From SAR86 cluster bacterium SAR86B (lineage in GTDB: Bacteria > Pseudomonadota > Gammaproteobacteria > Magnimaribacterales > Magnimaribacteraceae): DNA of 64,000 nt. The stretch covers positions 51,023 to 115,022 of the forward strand of contig CAJJAM010000030.1 of assembly GCA_905182235.1 (NCBI GenBank), read 5' to 3'. The notes beneath the pieces were generated by a model. That model was not told the origin of the DNA and made no database searches. It was given only the letters and a program-made list of their open reading frames with translations. Numbering within the stretch: position 1 is the first letter of the stretch; the number at the start of each line of letters is the position of its first letter. Shown here one piece after another: positions 38,586 through 48,103 of the stretch. The translations under genes and the position numbers were made by a program.

Positions 38586-39548
38586 TTAATTATGTTCTTC
38601 GTATGCTTCAACAATTTTTTGCACCAAACCGTGCCTAACTATGTCTTTAGAATCAAACTTTATAAATCCAACTTCTGATAATTCTTTTAAAACATCCAAA
38701 GAATGCACTAGGCCTGATTGGGTATTCTTAGGAAGGTCAATTTGCGTTATGTCGCCAGTTACAACTACTTTCGATCCGAATCCAAATCTGGTTAAAAACA
38801 TCTTCATCTGTTCAACTGTGGCGTTTTGACTTTCATCCAGAATAATAAATGAGTTATTTAGTGTTCTGCCCCTCATAAAAGCCAAGGGCACGACTTCTAT
38901 GATATTTCTTTCTATCAGCTGGTTTGTTTCTTTAAAGCCTAGCATTTCAAAAAGAGCGTCATAAAGAGGTCTCAGATAAGGATCAACTTTTTGACTTAAA
39001 TCTCCAGGTAAAAAACCTAACTTCTCACCGGCTTCTACAGCGGGTCTAACTAAAAGTATTTTCTCCACCTCACCGCTTACTAATTGTTGAACAGCGCTGG
39101 CTACTGCCAGGTATGTCTTTCCTGTTCCAGCAGGGCCAATTCCAAAGGTTAGGACTCTTTTATTAATAGTTTCAATATATTCTTGTTGATGACTTCCATT
39201 AGGAATAATAGCTAGATTGGGAGTCTTAATTGGACTCTTAGACGTGAGACTGTTTTCCATATTTTTTTCTCTTTTTGAGTTATTTATTGCTTCTCTTAGA
39301 TACAAGTGGACGTTTGAGGGAGAAATTTCATTGACCTTTTCTAAATCGCTATAAAGCTTTGTTATAATGGTTTTCCCTATATTAAGTCCTGAAATAGGGC
39401 CTTTTATCTTAAAATTTGCACCTCTATTTATGATTTTAATATCAAGGGCTTTCTCAATCTGTTTGAGAATAGAATTAGTAGGGCCACAGAGACTGGTTAT
39501 TCTTTCTTGATCAGCTGGCTCTAATTGAAATTTAAGGTCTTTTAACAT
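38586..39548 (-). CDS. ybeZ: PhoH family ATPase (YbeZ)
   Basis: FGIGPAGTGKTYLAVA, LVRPAVEAGEKLGFLPGDL, FIILDESQNAT. Confidence 0.94.
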   Translation of the reverse strand: MLKDLKFQLEPADQERITSLCGPTNSILKQIEKALDIKIINRGANFKIKGPISGLNIGKTIITKLYSDLEKVNEISPSNVHLYLREAINNSKREKNMENSLTSKSPIKTPNLAIIPNGSHQQEYIETINKRVLTFGIGPAGTGKTYLAVASAVQQLVSGEVEKILLVRPAVEAGEKLGFLPGDLSQKVDPYLRPLYDALFEMLGFKETNQLIERNIIEVVPLAFMRGRTLNNSFIILDESQNATVEQMKMFLTRFGFGSKVVVTGDITQIDLPKNTQSGLVHSLDVLKELSEVGFIKFDSKDIVRHGLVQKIVEAYEEHN

Positions 39549-40876
39549 TCAGGTCTATAAATTCCTCTAAGAGATTTAGTTTTGGCCTCTACAATTTCTA
39601 CGGGTACAAAATTACCTATTAAGTTCTGGTCATCACAAGAAAAAATTACAACTTTATTATTCTCTGTTCTGGCCTGAAACTCTCCAGGATCTTTCTTTGA
39701 AACCCCGGTAACTAGGCTATTTGAAACTTCTCCTACCATCCTTCTGCTTATACTTAAAGCTGATTGCTCTAACTTAGTTTGTAACCTATCTAGACGTTCT
39801 TTCTTTTCTTGAGGAGACACAGTATCTTCTAGGTCTTTTGCAGTGGTGTTAGGTCTGGGGCTGTATATAAAGCTAAAAGATTCATCGTATTCAACTTCAT
39901 CAGTTAGATCTAGAGTGTCTTGGAAATCTTCCTCTGTTTCTCCTGGAAAACCAACTATGAAGTCTGATGAAATACTAATTCCTGGCCTTATTTCTTTTAA
40001 TTTATTAATGGTTTCTATGTATTCATCTCGAGTGTGCCTTCTCCTCATGGCTTTCAATATAGTATTTGAACCACTTTGGACTGGCAAATGAACATGGCTA
40101 ATTAATTCAGGAACTTCGGTATAAATATCTATCAGGTCTTGTCCAAACTCAAAAGGGTGAGATGTTGTAAAACTAACTCTATCTATCCCCTCGACATCAG
40201 CTACTGCCCTTATTAAATTAGATAAGCCCAACCCTTTAGTCTTCAATTTAGAGTCTCTGTAAGAATTTACATTTTGCCCCAACAAAACAATTTCTCTTAT
40301 TCCTTTTAATGAAAGACTGATAATCTCTTCAATAATACTTTCAAGAGATCTGCTTATCTCATTACCTCGAGTATGAGGAACCACACAAAAAGAACAGTAC
40401 TTGTTGCAGCCTTCCATAATTGAAACAAAAGCAGAAGGGCCGTCTGAAGTTGGCTCTGGTAAATTCTCAAATTTTTCCGTCTTAGGAAAAGATATATCAA
40501 TGACCGAAGAGTCTTTTTTAGTTGTATTTTCATAGAGAGTAGGGACTCTATGGACGGTTTGAGGTCCAAAAACTAAATCAACGTAAGGGGCTCTTTTGGT
40601 AATTTTAGCTCCTTCTTGACTCGCCACACAACCACCCACTCCTATTTTAAGATCGGGATTCTTTTCTTTAAGTTTCTTCCATCTACCCAGTTGATGAAAA
40701 ACTTTTTCTTGGGCTTTCTCTCGTATAGAACAGGTATTCAATAAAATAAGATCGGCCTCTTCGGCAGATTCAACTGTTTCGAAACCATGACTGAGGTTCA
40801 AAAGATCTTGCATACGATCAGAGTCGTATTCGTTCATTTGACAACCCTGGGTCTTGATGAATAATTTTTTGCCCAT
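39542..40876 (-). CDS. miaB: tRNA (N6-isopentenyl adenosine(37)-C2)-methylthiotransferase MiaB
   Basis: KTQGCQMNEYDSDRM, EGCNKYCSFCVVPHTRG, SDFIVGFPGETEEDF, TRAM-like C-terminus. Confidence 0.96.
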   Translation of the reverse strand: MGKKLFIKTQGCQMNEYDSDRMQDLLNLSHGFETVESAEEADLILLNTCSIREKAQEKVFHQLGRWKKLKEKNPDLKIGVGGCVASQEGAKITKRAPYVDLVFGPQTVHRVPTLYENTTKKDSSVIDISFPKTEKFENLPEPTSDGPSAFVSIMEGCNKYCSFCVVPHTRGNEISRSLESIIEEIISLSLKGIREIVLLGQNVNSYRDSKLKTKGLGLSNLIRAVADVEGIDRVSFTTSHPFEFGQDLIDIYTEVPELISHVHLPVQSGSNTILKAMRRRHTRDEYIETINKLKEIRPGISISSDFIVGFPGETEEDFQDTLDLTDEVEYDESFSFIYSPRPNTTAKDLEDTVSPQEKKERLDRLQTKLEQSALSISRRMVGEVSNSLVTGVSKKDPGEFQARTENNKVVIFSCDDQNLIGNFVPVEIVEAKTKSLRGIYRPEC

Positions 40877-40945
40877 ATATACTTATAATGTTACAGCGAA
40901 TTTATCTTATAAAGTTAAATCTTATTTAAAAAGGCAGGGATTGTA

Positions 40946-41281
40946 ATGGCAAAAAAGGGAATCTACAAAATAGTATTTGTGCAACTGGGTGAAATATACG
41001 AGATCTTTGCTAAATCTATTTATCAAAGTGAAATGTACGGGTTTATAGAAGTTGAGGAGTATTTGTTTGATCAAAACTCACAAATTGTTGTGGATCCAAG
41101 TGAAGAGAAGCTTAAAGCAGAATTTAAAGGAGTGAATAGGAGCTACATACCTGTCAGCTGCATCCTTCGGATTGATGAGGTCGATAAAAAGGGTAGTGCA
41201 AAGATAAAACCTAATAAAGGCAATAACGTTATGCCTTTTATGAACACCTTCCTTGATGGCGGTTCTCAGAATAAAGATTAA
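40946..41281 (+). CDS. DUF1820 family protein
   Basis: IYKIVFVQLGEIYEIFAKSIYQSEMYGFIEVEEYLF; short conserved gammaproteobacterial protein. Confidence 0.75.
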   Translation: MAKKGIYKIVFVQLGEIYEIFAKSIYQSEMYGFIEVEEYLFDQNSQIVVDPSEEKLKAEFKGVNRSYIPVSCILRIDEVDKKGSAKIKPNKGNNVMPFMNTFLDGGSQNKD

Positions 41282-41835
41282 GGCCCGGGAATAAAAAGGT
41301 TGTTTTTGAAATATTTTAGTTCGTGAATTGAATCTATTACATCTGCCATGGCTCTATGCCCGCCCTGTTTCTTATAGCCGTCCGCTAGATGAGGGTGCCA
41401 GCGCTTAACAACTTCCTTAATTGAACTAACGTCAACATTCCTGTAGTGAAAGTAAGAAGAAAGCTCAGGCATGTATCTGACTAAAAATCTTCTGTCGTGA
41501 GAGATTGTATTACCACAAAGAGGGGATCTCCCTTTGATGGTGTGATTGGATAGAAATTTTAGAGTTTCTTTTTCTGCCTCTTCTACTGTGACATTTGTTA
41601 CCCTAAGACTTTCAACTAAACCCGAACTGTTGTGTTGATTGGTATTCCATTCATCCATATTATCGATGAATTCTTGAGGTTGTTTGATAACAAGGTTTGG
41701 GCCTTCAATTATTTCAGTTAAGTCTGAGTTTGTAACAGCCGTTGCTATCTCTATGATTCTTTCAGAATCTGGATCAAGGCCTGTCATTTCTAGATCAAGC
41801 CATACTAGTGCTGGGTAATTATTGTTTTGAGACAT
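41278..41835 (-). CDS. orn: Oligoribonuclease
   Basis: LVWLDLEMTGLDPDSERIIEIATAVT, GNTISHDRRFLVRYMPEL, HRAMADVIDSI. Confidence 0.96.
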   Translation of the reverse strand: MSQNNNYPALVWLDLEMTGLDPDSERIIEIATAVTNSDLTEIIEGPNLVIKQPQEFIDNMDEWNTNQHNSSGLVESLRVTNVTVEEAEKETLKFLSNHTIKGRSPLCGNTISHDRRFLVRYMPELSSYFHYRNVDVSSIKEVVKRWHPHLADGYKKQGGHRAMADVIDSIHELKYFKNNLFIPGP

Positions 41836-41879
41836 TTTGAGGACAGAATTCTAACTGCAAACTACAATAACCCCTAATT

Positions 41880-42749
41880 ATGCTTAAGATCAATGTAAAA
41901 ATTATCCCTGCTATCAGCCTTATATTGCTGATGAGCGCCTGCTCGATTGCTGGATCTTGGGCTTTTGGAAAGCTGGATAACTACTTAAATGATTATTTTT
42001 TTACTTTTGCTAACTTTTCCGATACTCAAAAGGAAGAAATTGAAACTGTAACGGAGAACTTTAAATATTGGCTAGTAAAAGAGAAATTAACTGAAATAAA
42101 ACTGCTATTGAGTAAAGTTAACTCATTAAACTCTTCAAGTACCGGTGTAGAGATTAATTCAATATACGAAGAAGGCTCTATTATTCTTAAGTCGATCAGT
42201 TCTTATTTTGATTCTGAGTTTATTAAATTTTCCTTAACTCTTAATGAAAAACAGATAAGTGAAATTGAAAACCATTTTCTTGAATTACAAGAGAAAAGGA
42301 AGGAAGAAGAAAAAGATAGAAAAAAAGAGACATACGAAGAAAGATTACAAAAAAATTATATTTCTGGATTTAAGAGAATCGGGATAAAACTTAGCAGCGA
42401 ACAAGAGACTATTTTAGCTGCATCAATTAAAGGAATTACAGACAATGGAGATGAATGGGGTCAATTGCAGGCAAAATGGACACAAGAAATGATTTCAATA
42501 TTAAGAACAAACAAAAAAGGTTCCTTTAAGGAAGAGCTTAATAGTCATTTAGTTACTTTGTTTGATCTAGGACCTCCTGATTTTAGAAAGAAAGCTGAAA
42601 GGAATCAAATAATAAGCATTAAAGCAGTGACAAACATTGTTAACTCTATGGATGATAATCAGTTTAAAAAAATGAGGAAGCGTATCAGCGTTTACATGAG
42701 ATCAGTTGATAAAATTCTTAAAAATCAAAATCAAGAGGACGCTGCATAG
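41880..42749 (+). CDS. DUF6279-like lipoprotein
   Basis: Lipobox LLMSACS; coiled-coil helical protein; family name tentative. Confidence 0.6.
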   Translation: MLKINVKIIPAISLILLMSACSIAGSWAFGKLDNYLNDYFFTFANFSDTQKEEIETVTENFKYWLVKEKLTEIKLLLSKVNSLNSSSTGVEINSIYEEGSIILKSISSYFDSEFIKFSLTLNEKQISEIENHFLELQEKRKEEEKDRKKETYEERLQKNYISGFKRIGIKLSSEQETILAASIKGITDNGDEWGQLQAKWTQEMISILRTNKKGSFKEELNSHLVTLFDLGPPDFRKKAERNQIISIKAVTNIVNSMDDNQFKKMRKRISVYMRSVDKILKNQNQEDAA

Positions 42750-42769
42750 GGTAAAATACTTTTTTTATA

Positions 42770-43522
42770 ATGTCAGATAAAACTACAAAAGAAACGAATT
42801 TTGGCTTCCGTCAAGTAGACTCTCAAGAAAAGTCGAAGATGGTTGGTAATGTCTTTGATGCAGTTTCAGAGAATTATGATCTCATGAATGATTTGATGTC
42901 ATTTGGTATCCACAGACTTTGGAAAAAAGTTGCTATTGAGTCTTCTGGTTTAAGAGAAGACTTTAGAGTATTGGACCTCGCTGGGGGCACTGGTGATATG
43001 GTTAAGCTGATGAAAGAAACAATTAAAGAAGAAGGCTTAATAGTTCTTTCAGACATTAATAGAAAAATGTTAGAAGAAGGCAGAGACAGACTTATAGATG
43101 AGGGCATAGAGGGCATCAACCTGGCTCAGATAGATGCACAATACCTGCCTTTCAGAAATGAAACTTTTGATTTAGTTACTATTGCATTTGGACTTAGAAA
43201 CGTTACAAATAAAGAAAAAGCTCTCAAATCAATATTGGGGTCCTTAAAAAAAGGGGGAAAATTAATAGTTCTTGAATTTTCTAAACCCACCAACGAAACC
43301 TTTAGGGAAATCTACGATATTTTTTCTTTTGAAGTCATACCTAAAATTGGTGAAGTGATTGCCAATACCGAAGAAAGCTATAGATATCTAGCTGAATCCA
43401 TAAGAATGCACCCTACCCAAGAAGAACTAAAAGAAATTATGGAGAAGTGTGGCTTCATTGAATGCAATTACGACAACCTCACTAATGGCATAGTGGCTAT
43501 TCATTCAGGAATCAAAGCTTAA
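42770..43522 (+). CDS. ubiE: Ubiquinone/menaquinone biosynthesis C-methyltransferase UbiE
   Basis: VFDAVSENYDLMNDLMSFGIHRLWK, VLDLAGGTGDM, GLRNVTNKEKAL, EFSKP. Confidence 0.97.
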   Translation: MSDKTTKETNFGFRQVDSQEKSKMVGNVFDAVSENYDLMNDLMSFGIHRLWKKVAIESSGLREDFRVLDLAGGTGDMVKLMKETIKEEGLIVLSDINRKMLEEGRDRLIDEGIEGINLAQIDAQYLPFRNETFDLVTIAFGLRNVTNKEKALKSILGSLKKGGKLIVLEFSKPTNETFREIYDIFSFEVIPKIGEVIANTEESYRYLAESIRMHPTQEELKEIMEKCGFIECNYDNLTNGIVAIHSGIKA

Positions 43523-43528
43523 AATAAA

Positions 43529-45082
43529 ATGTTAAGAGACTTTATTCACCTACTACAACTATTAAACATAATCTTAAAAGCAAGATTGGACACTTTATTA
43601 ACTGAATACTCAGATTCAAAATTGGTGAATACGCTGCTTTTCATTTCCCCGTGGAAAATTTTCTCTACAAACAAGCCTCGAGGGGAAAGAATAAAAGGAG
43701 CATTGCAGGAAGCTGGACCAATTTATATAAAATTTGGACAACTATTATCCACTCGTCCTGATGTCGTCCCAACTGATATAGCAAGAGCCCTCCAGTCGCT
43801 TCAAGACAATCTGCCTCCTTTCTCTTCAAAAATAGCAATAGAGATTATAGAAGAAGAATTAGGGGCTCCGATTCATGATTTATTTGATGATTTTGAAGAT
43901 AGTCCCTGCGCAGCAGCGTCCATAGCACAAGTTCATTTAGCAACCCTTAAGGGAACTGACACAGAAGTCGCTATAAAGGTGGTGAGACCTAATATTGCTA
44001 GAAAGATAGCACGCGATATTTCCTTAATGAAAAGAGCAGCAAGAATTATAGAAAAATACTCTAAAGACGCTACTAGACTGCAAGTCTTGAAGCTGGTCGA
44101 AGAGTACGAATACGTAATTGAAGCTGAACTCAACATGAGGATTGAAGCTTCCAATATTAAACAAACTAAAAGAAATTTTACGGATAATAAGCTTCTTTAT
44201 GTACCTGAGGTTTATTTAGATTTAACAACTGATAACGTCCTGGTCATGGAAAAAATTTCTGGCATCCCAGTGGATAAGGTTGAGACTCTCAAGGAGTTGG
44301 GAGTTGACCTTAAACTTTTGTCTGAAAGAGGAGTGGAGATATTTTTAAAACAAGTTTTTATTGATAATTTCTTTCATGCCGACATGCACCCAGGAAATAT
44401 TTTTATTGAAGCAGAAGACCCTTCAAATCCAAGCTACATTGCCGTTGATTACGCCATAGTGGGCTCTCTCAGCGAGGATGAACAATTTCAAATTGGCAGA
44501 ATGCTATTGGCAGTTATCAGTAAGAATTTTTCAGAAGTAGCGTCTGTTCTCATAGAGGCCAAGTGGGTAGACCCTCACACGAGGCCTAATGAATTAGAAA
44601 GGACAATCAGAGCTGCTTGTGAACCTATATTTGATCAGCCTTTAGAAAATATAAACTTTGGAGAATTGTTGCTCTTCATTTTTGACTCTGCCAGAAGATT
44701 CAATCTAAATATGCAGCCTTCTTTAATGCTACTCCAAAAGACACTTATTAATATTGAAGGTTTAGGTAAACAACTTTATCCGGGTCTGGATTTCTGGTCC
44801 ATTGCTAACCCATTTCTAAAAAGCTGGATTGCTGAAAGATACAATCCGGAAAAGCTACAAGACTGGGCAAAAGAGAATGCAGCTCAGCTTATCGAAAAGG
44901 CACGAAAACTTCCTGAAGTTGCAGAAACAGCCATCGAGCAAATAAAGAACATTGAATCGTATCAAAGAGCAAGCGAATCAAGGCACGAGGAGCTGGTCAA
45001 GAAAATTTCAAATGAAAAAAGAAGTTTAAATCTTCTTACAATAATAATTATTGGGTCTATCATTATCTATCTCTTCAACTGA
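43529..45082 (+). CDS. ubiB: Ubiquinone biosynthesis regulatory protein kinase UbiB
   Basis: GPIYIKFGQLLSTRPDVVP, AAASIAQVHLATLKGTDTEVAIKVVRP, FHADMHPGNIF, C-terminal TM. Confidence 0.96.
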   Translation: MLRDFIHLLQLLNIILKARLDTLLTEYSDSKLVNTLLFISPWKIFSTNKPRGERIKGALQEAGPIYIKFGQLLSTRPDVVPTDIARALQSLQDNLPPFSSKIAIEIIEEELGAPIHDLFDDFEDSPCAAASIAQVHLATLKGTDTEVAIKVVRPNIARKIARDISLMKRAARIIEKYSKDATRLQVLKLVEEYEYVIEAELNMRIEASNIKQTKRNFTDNKLLYVPEVYLDLTTDNVLVMEKISGIPVDKVETLKELGVDLKLLSERGVEIFLKQVFIDNFFHADMHPGNIFIEAEDPSNPSYIAVDYAIVGSLSEDEQFQIGRMLLAVISKNFSEVASVLIEAKWVDPHTRPNELERTIRAACEPIFDQPLENINFGELLLFIFDSARRFNLNMQPSLMLLQKTLINIEGLGKQLYPGLDFWSIANPFLKSWIAERYNPEKLQDWAKENAAQLIEKARKLPEVAETAIEQIKNIESYQRASESRHEELVKKISNEKRSLNLLTIIIIGSIIIYLFN

Positions 45083-45089
45083 CCGTAAG

Positions 45090-45419
45090 ATGAAAAAAGA
45101 TATTATTCTTGAAATTTCTGCAATCTTAGAAAAAAGAAAAGGTTCTTTAGCAGATTCTTCATACACAAAGTCCCTATTTGATAAAGGGCTTGCAGAAATA
45201 CTTTCAAAGGTTTCTGAAGAATCAAATGAATTGATTGAAGCCGCAGAATCTAATGATGAAAACAAGAAAAAGAAATTGATTCATGAAACTGCCGATCTGT
45301 GGTTTCATACAATGGTATTGCTGTCTTATGAAGGCATCAGTGCTGAAGAAGTGCTAAATGAATTAGAAAAAAGATTTGGCACATCAGGCTTGGATGAGAA
45401 AGCTTCAAGAACAGATTAG
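45090..45419 (+). CDS. hisE: Phosphoribosyl-ATP pyrophosphatase
   Basis: SYTKSLFDKGLAEILSKVSEESNELIEAA, HETADLWFHTMVLLSYEGIS; ATG at 45090. Confidence 0.92.
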   Translation: MKKDIILEISAILEKRKGSLADSSYTKSLFDKGLAEILSKVSEESNELIEAAESNDENKKKKLIHETADLWFHTMVLLSYEGISAEEVLNELEKRFGTSGLDEKASRTD

Positions 45420-45435
45420 TTAAGGAGAAATTATT

Positions 45436-45612
45436 ATGGGTTTTGGTGGAATTAGCATATGGCAAATATTAATAATATTGGTGATTGTTCTTGTTATCTT
45501 TGGAGGAACTAAAAGATTAAAAAACTTAGGTTCTGACCTTGGGAACGCTCTCAAAGGTTTTAAAAAAGCCATTGATGATGACGATAAAAAAGAAGATTCA
45601 GACAACAAATAA
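45436..45612 (+). CDS. tatA: Sec-independent protein translocase TatA
   Basis: Not in ORF track; [58 protein letters not shown]. Confidence 0.95.
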   Translation: MGFGGISIWQILIILVIVLVIFGGTKRLKNLGSDLGNALKGFKKAIDDDDKKEDSDNK

Positions 45613-45630
45613 TCGCTCTATTTTCTTCAC

Positions 45631-45879
45631 ATGTTTGACATAGGGCTTCTTGAATTATTCTTAGTTTTGGTGATCGGTCTTGTGGTCTTAGGACCTGAAA
45701 GACTTCCAGAGGTCATAAAATCTGTTACCAGATCGATAGAATGGATCAAAAGAACCGTCACATCTACAAAAGAAGAAATATCCAAAAACATAGGCCTGGA
45801 TGAAATTTATCAAGACCTTCGTAACGAAGAGATCTTAAAAAAATCTGAAACTGATGTTCATCAAAATAAAGAAGATTAG
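45631..45879 (+). CDS. tatB: Sec-independent protein translocase TatB
   Basis: MFDIGLLELFLVLVIGLVVLGPERLPEVIKSVTR; between tatA and tatC. Confidence 0.94.
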   Translation: MFDIGLLELFLVLVIGLVVLGPERLPEVIKSVTRSIEWIKRTVTSTKEEISKNIGLDEIYQDLRNEEILKKSETDVHQNKED

Positions 45880-45888
45880 GTCTAATTG

Positions 45889-46617
45889 ATGACTCAGAAT
45901 ACAAAACAACAAGATTTTATAGGTCATCTTTCGGAGCTCAGAACAAAGTTATTAAAATCATCAGCTTTTATACTCTTAGCTTTCTTGAGCTTGGTTTACT
46001 TCTCTAACTCAATATATGAATTTGTAGCGGAACCACTTCAAGCTTTCCTGCCAGAAAACTCCTCCATGATAGCTACGGAAGTTGCTTCGCCTTTCCTATC
46101 TCCCTTACGCCTAACATTTTATGTATCTTTACTAATATCAATACCCTATTTGTTGAGTCAGGCTTGGTCATTCATAGCTCCGGGTATGTATAAAAACGAA
46201 AAGATACTTTCTTCAATAGTTATTGCTTCAAGCATCTTGCTCTTTTACTTGGGCACTTTATTTGCTTACTTTATTGTTTTCCCATTGGTATTTGGGTTCT
46301 TTACAAGCACGGCCCCAGAAGGGGTGATGGTCATGACAGACATTGGTAAATATTTAGATTTTGTTCTAACAATGATCTTTGCTTTCTCTTTTTGTTTTGA
46401 AATACCCATCTTAATTTTCCTGTTGATATGGTCAGAAATTACAACAGTTGAAAGTGTCGCTAAAAAAAGACCCTACATAATTATTTTGTGTTTCGTCGTA
46501 GCAATGTTTTTGACTCCACCTGATGTTTTGTCTCAAACCTTGCTGGCTATACCGAGTTGGCTTTTATTTGAGTTGGGCCTTCTGATGGCCAGGCTAACCA
46601 AAAAAAATAAACCCTAA
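45889..46617 (+). CDS. tatC: Sec-independent protein translocase TatC
   Basis: FIGHLSELRTKLLKS, SQAWSFIAPGMYKNEK, FLTPPDVLSQTLLAIP. Confidence 0.96.
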   Translation: MTQNTKQQDFIGHLSELRTKLLKSSAFILLAFLSLVYFSNSIYEFVAEPLQAFLPENSSMIATEVASPFLSPLRLTFYVSLLISIPYLLSQAWSFIAPGMYKNEKILSSIVIASSILLFYLGTLFAYFIVFPLVFGFFTSTAPEGVMVMTDIGKYLDFVLTMIFAFSFCFEIPILIFLLIWSEITTVESVAKKRPYIIILCFVVAMFLTPPDVLSQTLLAIPSWLLFELGLLMARLTKKNKP

Positions 46618-47051
46618 GAATTGAATAAAAAAGTAATAGGCCCTTCATTTACCAATCCAATAGACATCTCAGCTCCAAAAATACCTTTCTTGACCTTAGG
46701 GTATTCTTGAAGAAGGTGATCGTTAAATTCTTTAAATAAAATTAGCCCTTCTTCGTGACTTGCAGCTTGCGAAAAGCTTGGCTTAAGACCTTTTTTGGTA
46801 CTTACAGACAAAGTAACTTGAGGAACAAGTAAAATTTCTGAGTTAGTTTCAATAATACTCAAATTGATCTTGCCATTCTTATCAGAAAAAATTTTATAGT
46901 TGAGAAGCTTTTTACTAAGCCTCTTTATTTCCTCGAAAGAGTCTTTTGGATCAAATCCAACAAAAACAAGGGCTCCTTTCTTTATAGAGGCTGATACTTT
47001 GCCATCTATTTCGACCGATGCTTGTGATACTCTTTGTAGTAGGATCTTCAA
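46614..47051 (-). CDS. dtd: D-aminoacyl-tRNA deacylase
   Basis: MKILLQRVSQASVEIDGK, LVPQVTLSVSTKKGLKPSFSQAA, GIFGAEMSIGLVNEGPITFLF. Confidence 0.95.
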   Translation of the reverse strand: MKILLQRVSQASVEIDGKVSASIKKGALVFVGFDPKDSFEEIKRLSKKLLNYKIFSDKNGKINLSIIETNSEILLVPQVTLSVSTKKGLKPSFSQAASHEEGLILFKEFNDHLLQEYPKVKKGIFGAEMSIGLVNEGPITFLFNS

Positions 47052-47064
47052 CTAGTCCAGGGAG

Positions 47065-48078
47065 CTACTTCTCAAGAGATTCGCTCCATTCTCCTCTTGC
47101 TGCCAACTTATTCATCAAGGCTCTGTGGGATAAAGCTGCTTGAGCTGCAGGTTTGTTTTCTTCTTTTCCTAACCATGCCTTTAGAGCCGGTTGTTGCAAT
47201 GCCCTTCCATAGGAGAAACTTAGCTTCCAATCAAAACCGCCTATCTTATTCATGGCATCCAAGTGTGCCGTTGAAGAAAGATCCGACTGGCCTCCCGATA
47301 AAAAAGTTATACCAGGTAAATCAGAAGGGACCTCTGATTTAAGGCATTCTAGCGTTTTTTCTGCCACTTCATCGATACTTGCTTGATTTGCAGATAAGGA
47401 TCCAGAGGTGACCATGTTTGGCTTCAATATAGTGCCTGCTAAATTAACTTGATTCTTTTCTAAACTGTTGAACAAAGCATTCAGGCATCTTTTTGATGCG
47501 TCCATACATTGATCAATCGTATGATCTCCTTCCATTAACACTTCTGGCTCTACCACAGGAACCATGTTGCTTTGCTGAACAACCTTAGCGTAATCTGCTA
47601 AAGCCTGCATATTTTCTTCTATGCTTTGATCCGAAGGCATTCCGTCACCTATTTTTATTACCGCTCTCCACTTGGTAAATTTTGCTCCTAAACCAAAATA
47701 CTCATCGCATCTATGTCCCAAGCCTTCCAATCCTTGGGTTAAAGTTTCTTCTGGATGACCATCAAGAGGCTGGAGACCTTGGTCTACTTTAATTCCAGGA
47801 AGAGCACCTTGATCAAGAATAAGATTTACTAAAGACACCCCATCCTCAGAACTTTGCCTTAAAGTTTCATCAAATAATATAACCCCCCCTATGTTGCCCT
47901 TCATACCTTCGGATCTAAAAAGCATTTCTCTGTAGTCTCGCCTACTGGTTTCTGTAGATTCCACTCCTATTGAATCAAATCTTTTACCACAAGTCGGGTT
48001 ACTTTCATCAGCAGCCAGGATTCCTTTTCCGTCAGAAACTATATAATTTGCTATTTCTTCTAAAGTATCTAGTGACAT
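47065..48078 (-). CDS. Class I fructose-bisphosphate aldolase (classical eukaryote-like type)
   Basis: GKGILAADESNPTCGKRFDSIGVESTE, GTILKPNMVTSG (Schiff-base Lys), TFLSGGQSD, SFSYGRALQQPALKAW. Confidence 0.95.
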   Translation of the reverse strand: MSLDTLEEIANYIVSDGKGILAADESNPTCGKRFDSIGVESTETSRRDYREMLFRSEGMKGNIGGVILFDETLRQSSEDGVSLVNLILDQGALPGIKVDQGLQPLDGHPEETLTQGLEGLGHRCDEYFGLGAKFTKWRAVIKIGDGMPSDQSIEENMQALADYAKVVQQSNMVPVVEPEVLMEGDHTIDQCMDASKRCLNALFNSLEKNQVNLAGTILKPNMVTSGSLSANQASIDEVAEKTLECLKSEVPSDLPGITFLSGGQSDLSSTAHLDAMNKIGGFDWKLSFSYGRALQQPALKAWLGKEENKPAAQAALSHRALMNKLAARGEWSESLEK

Positions 48079-48103
48079 TTATTTCTCCTAAATTTAATTT
48101 ATC

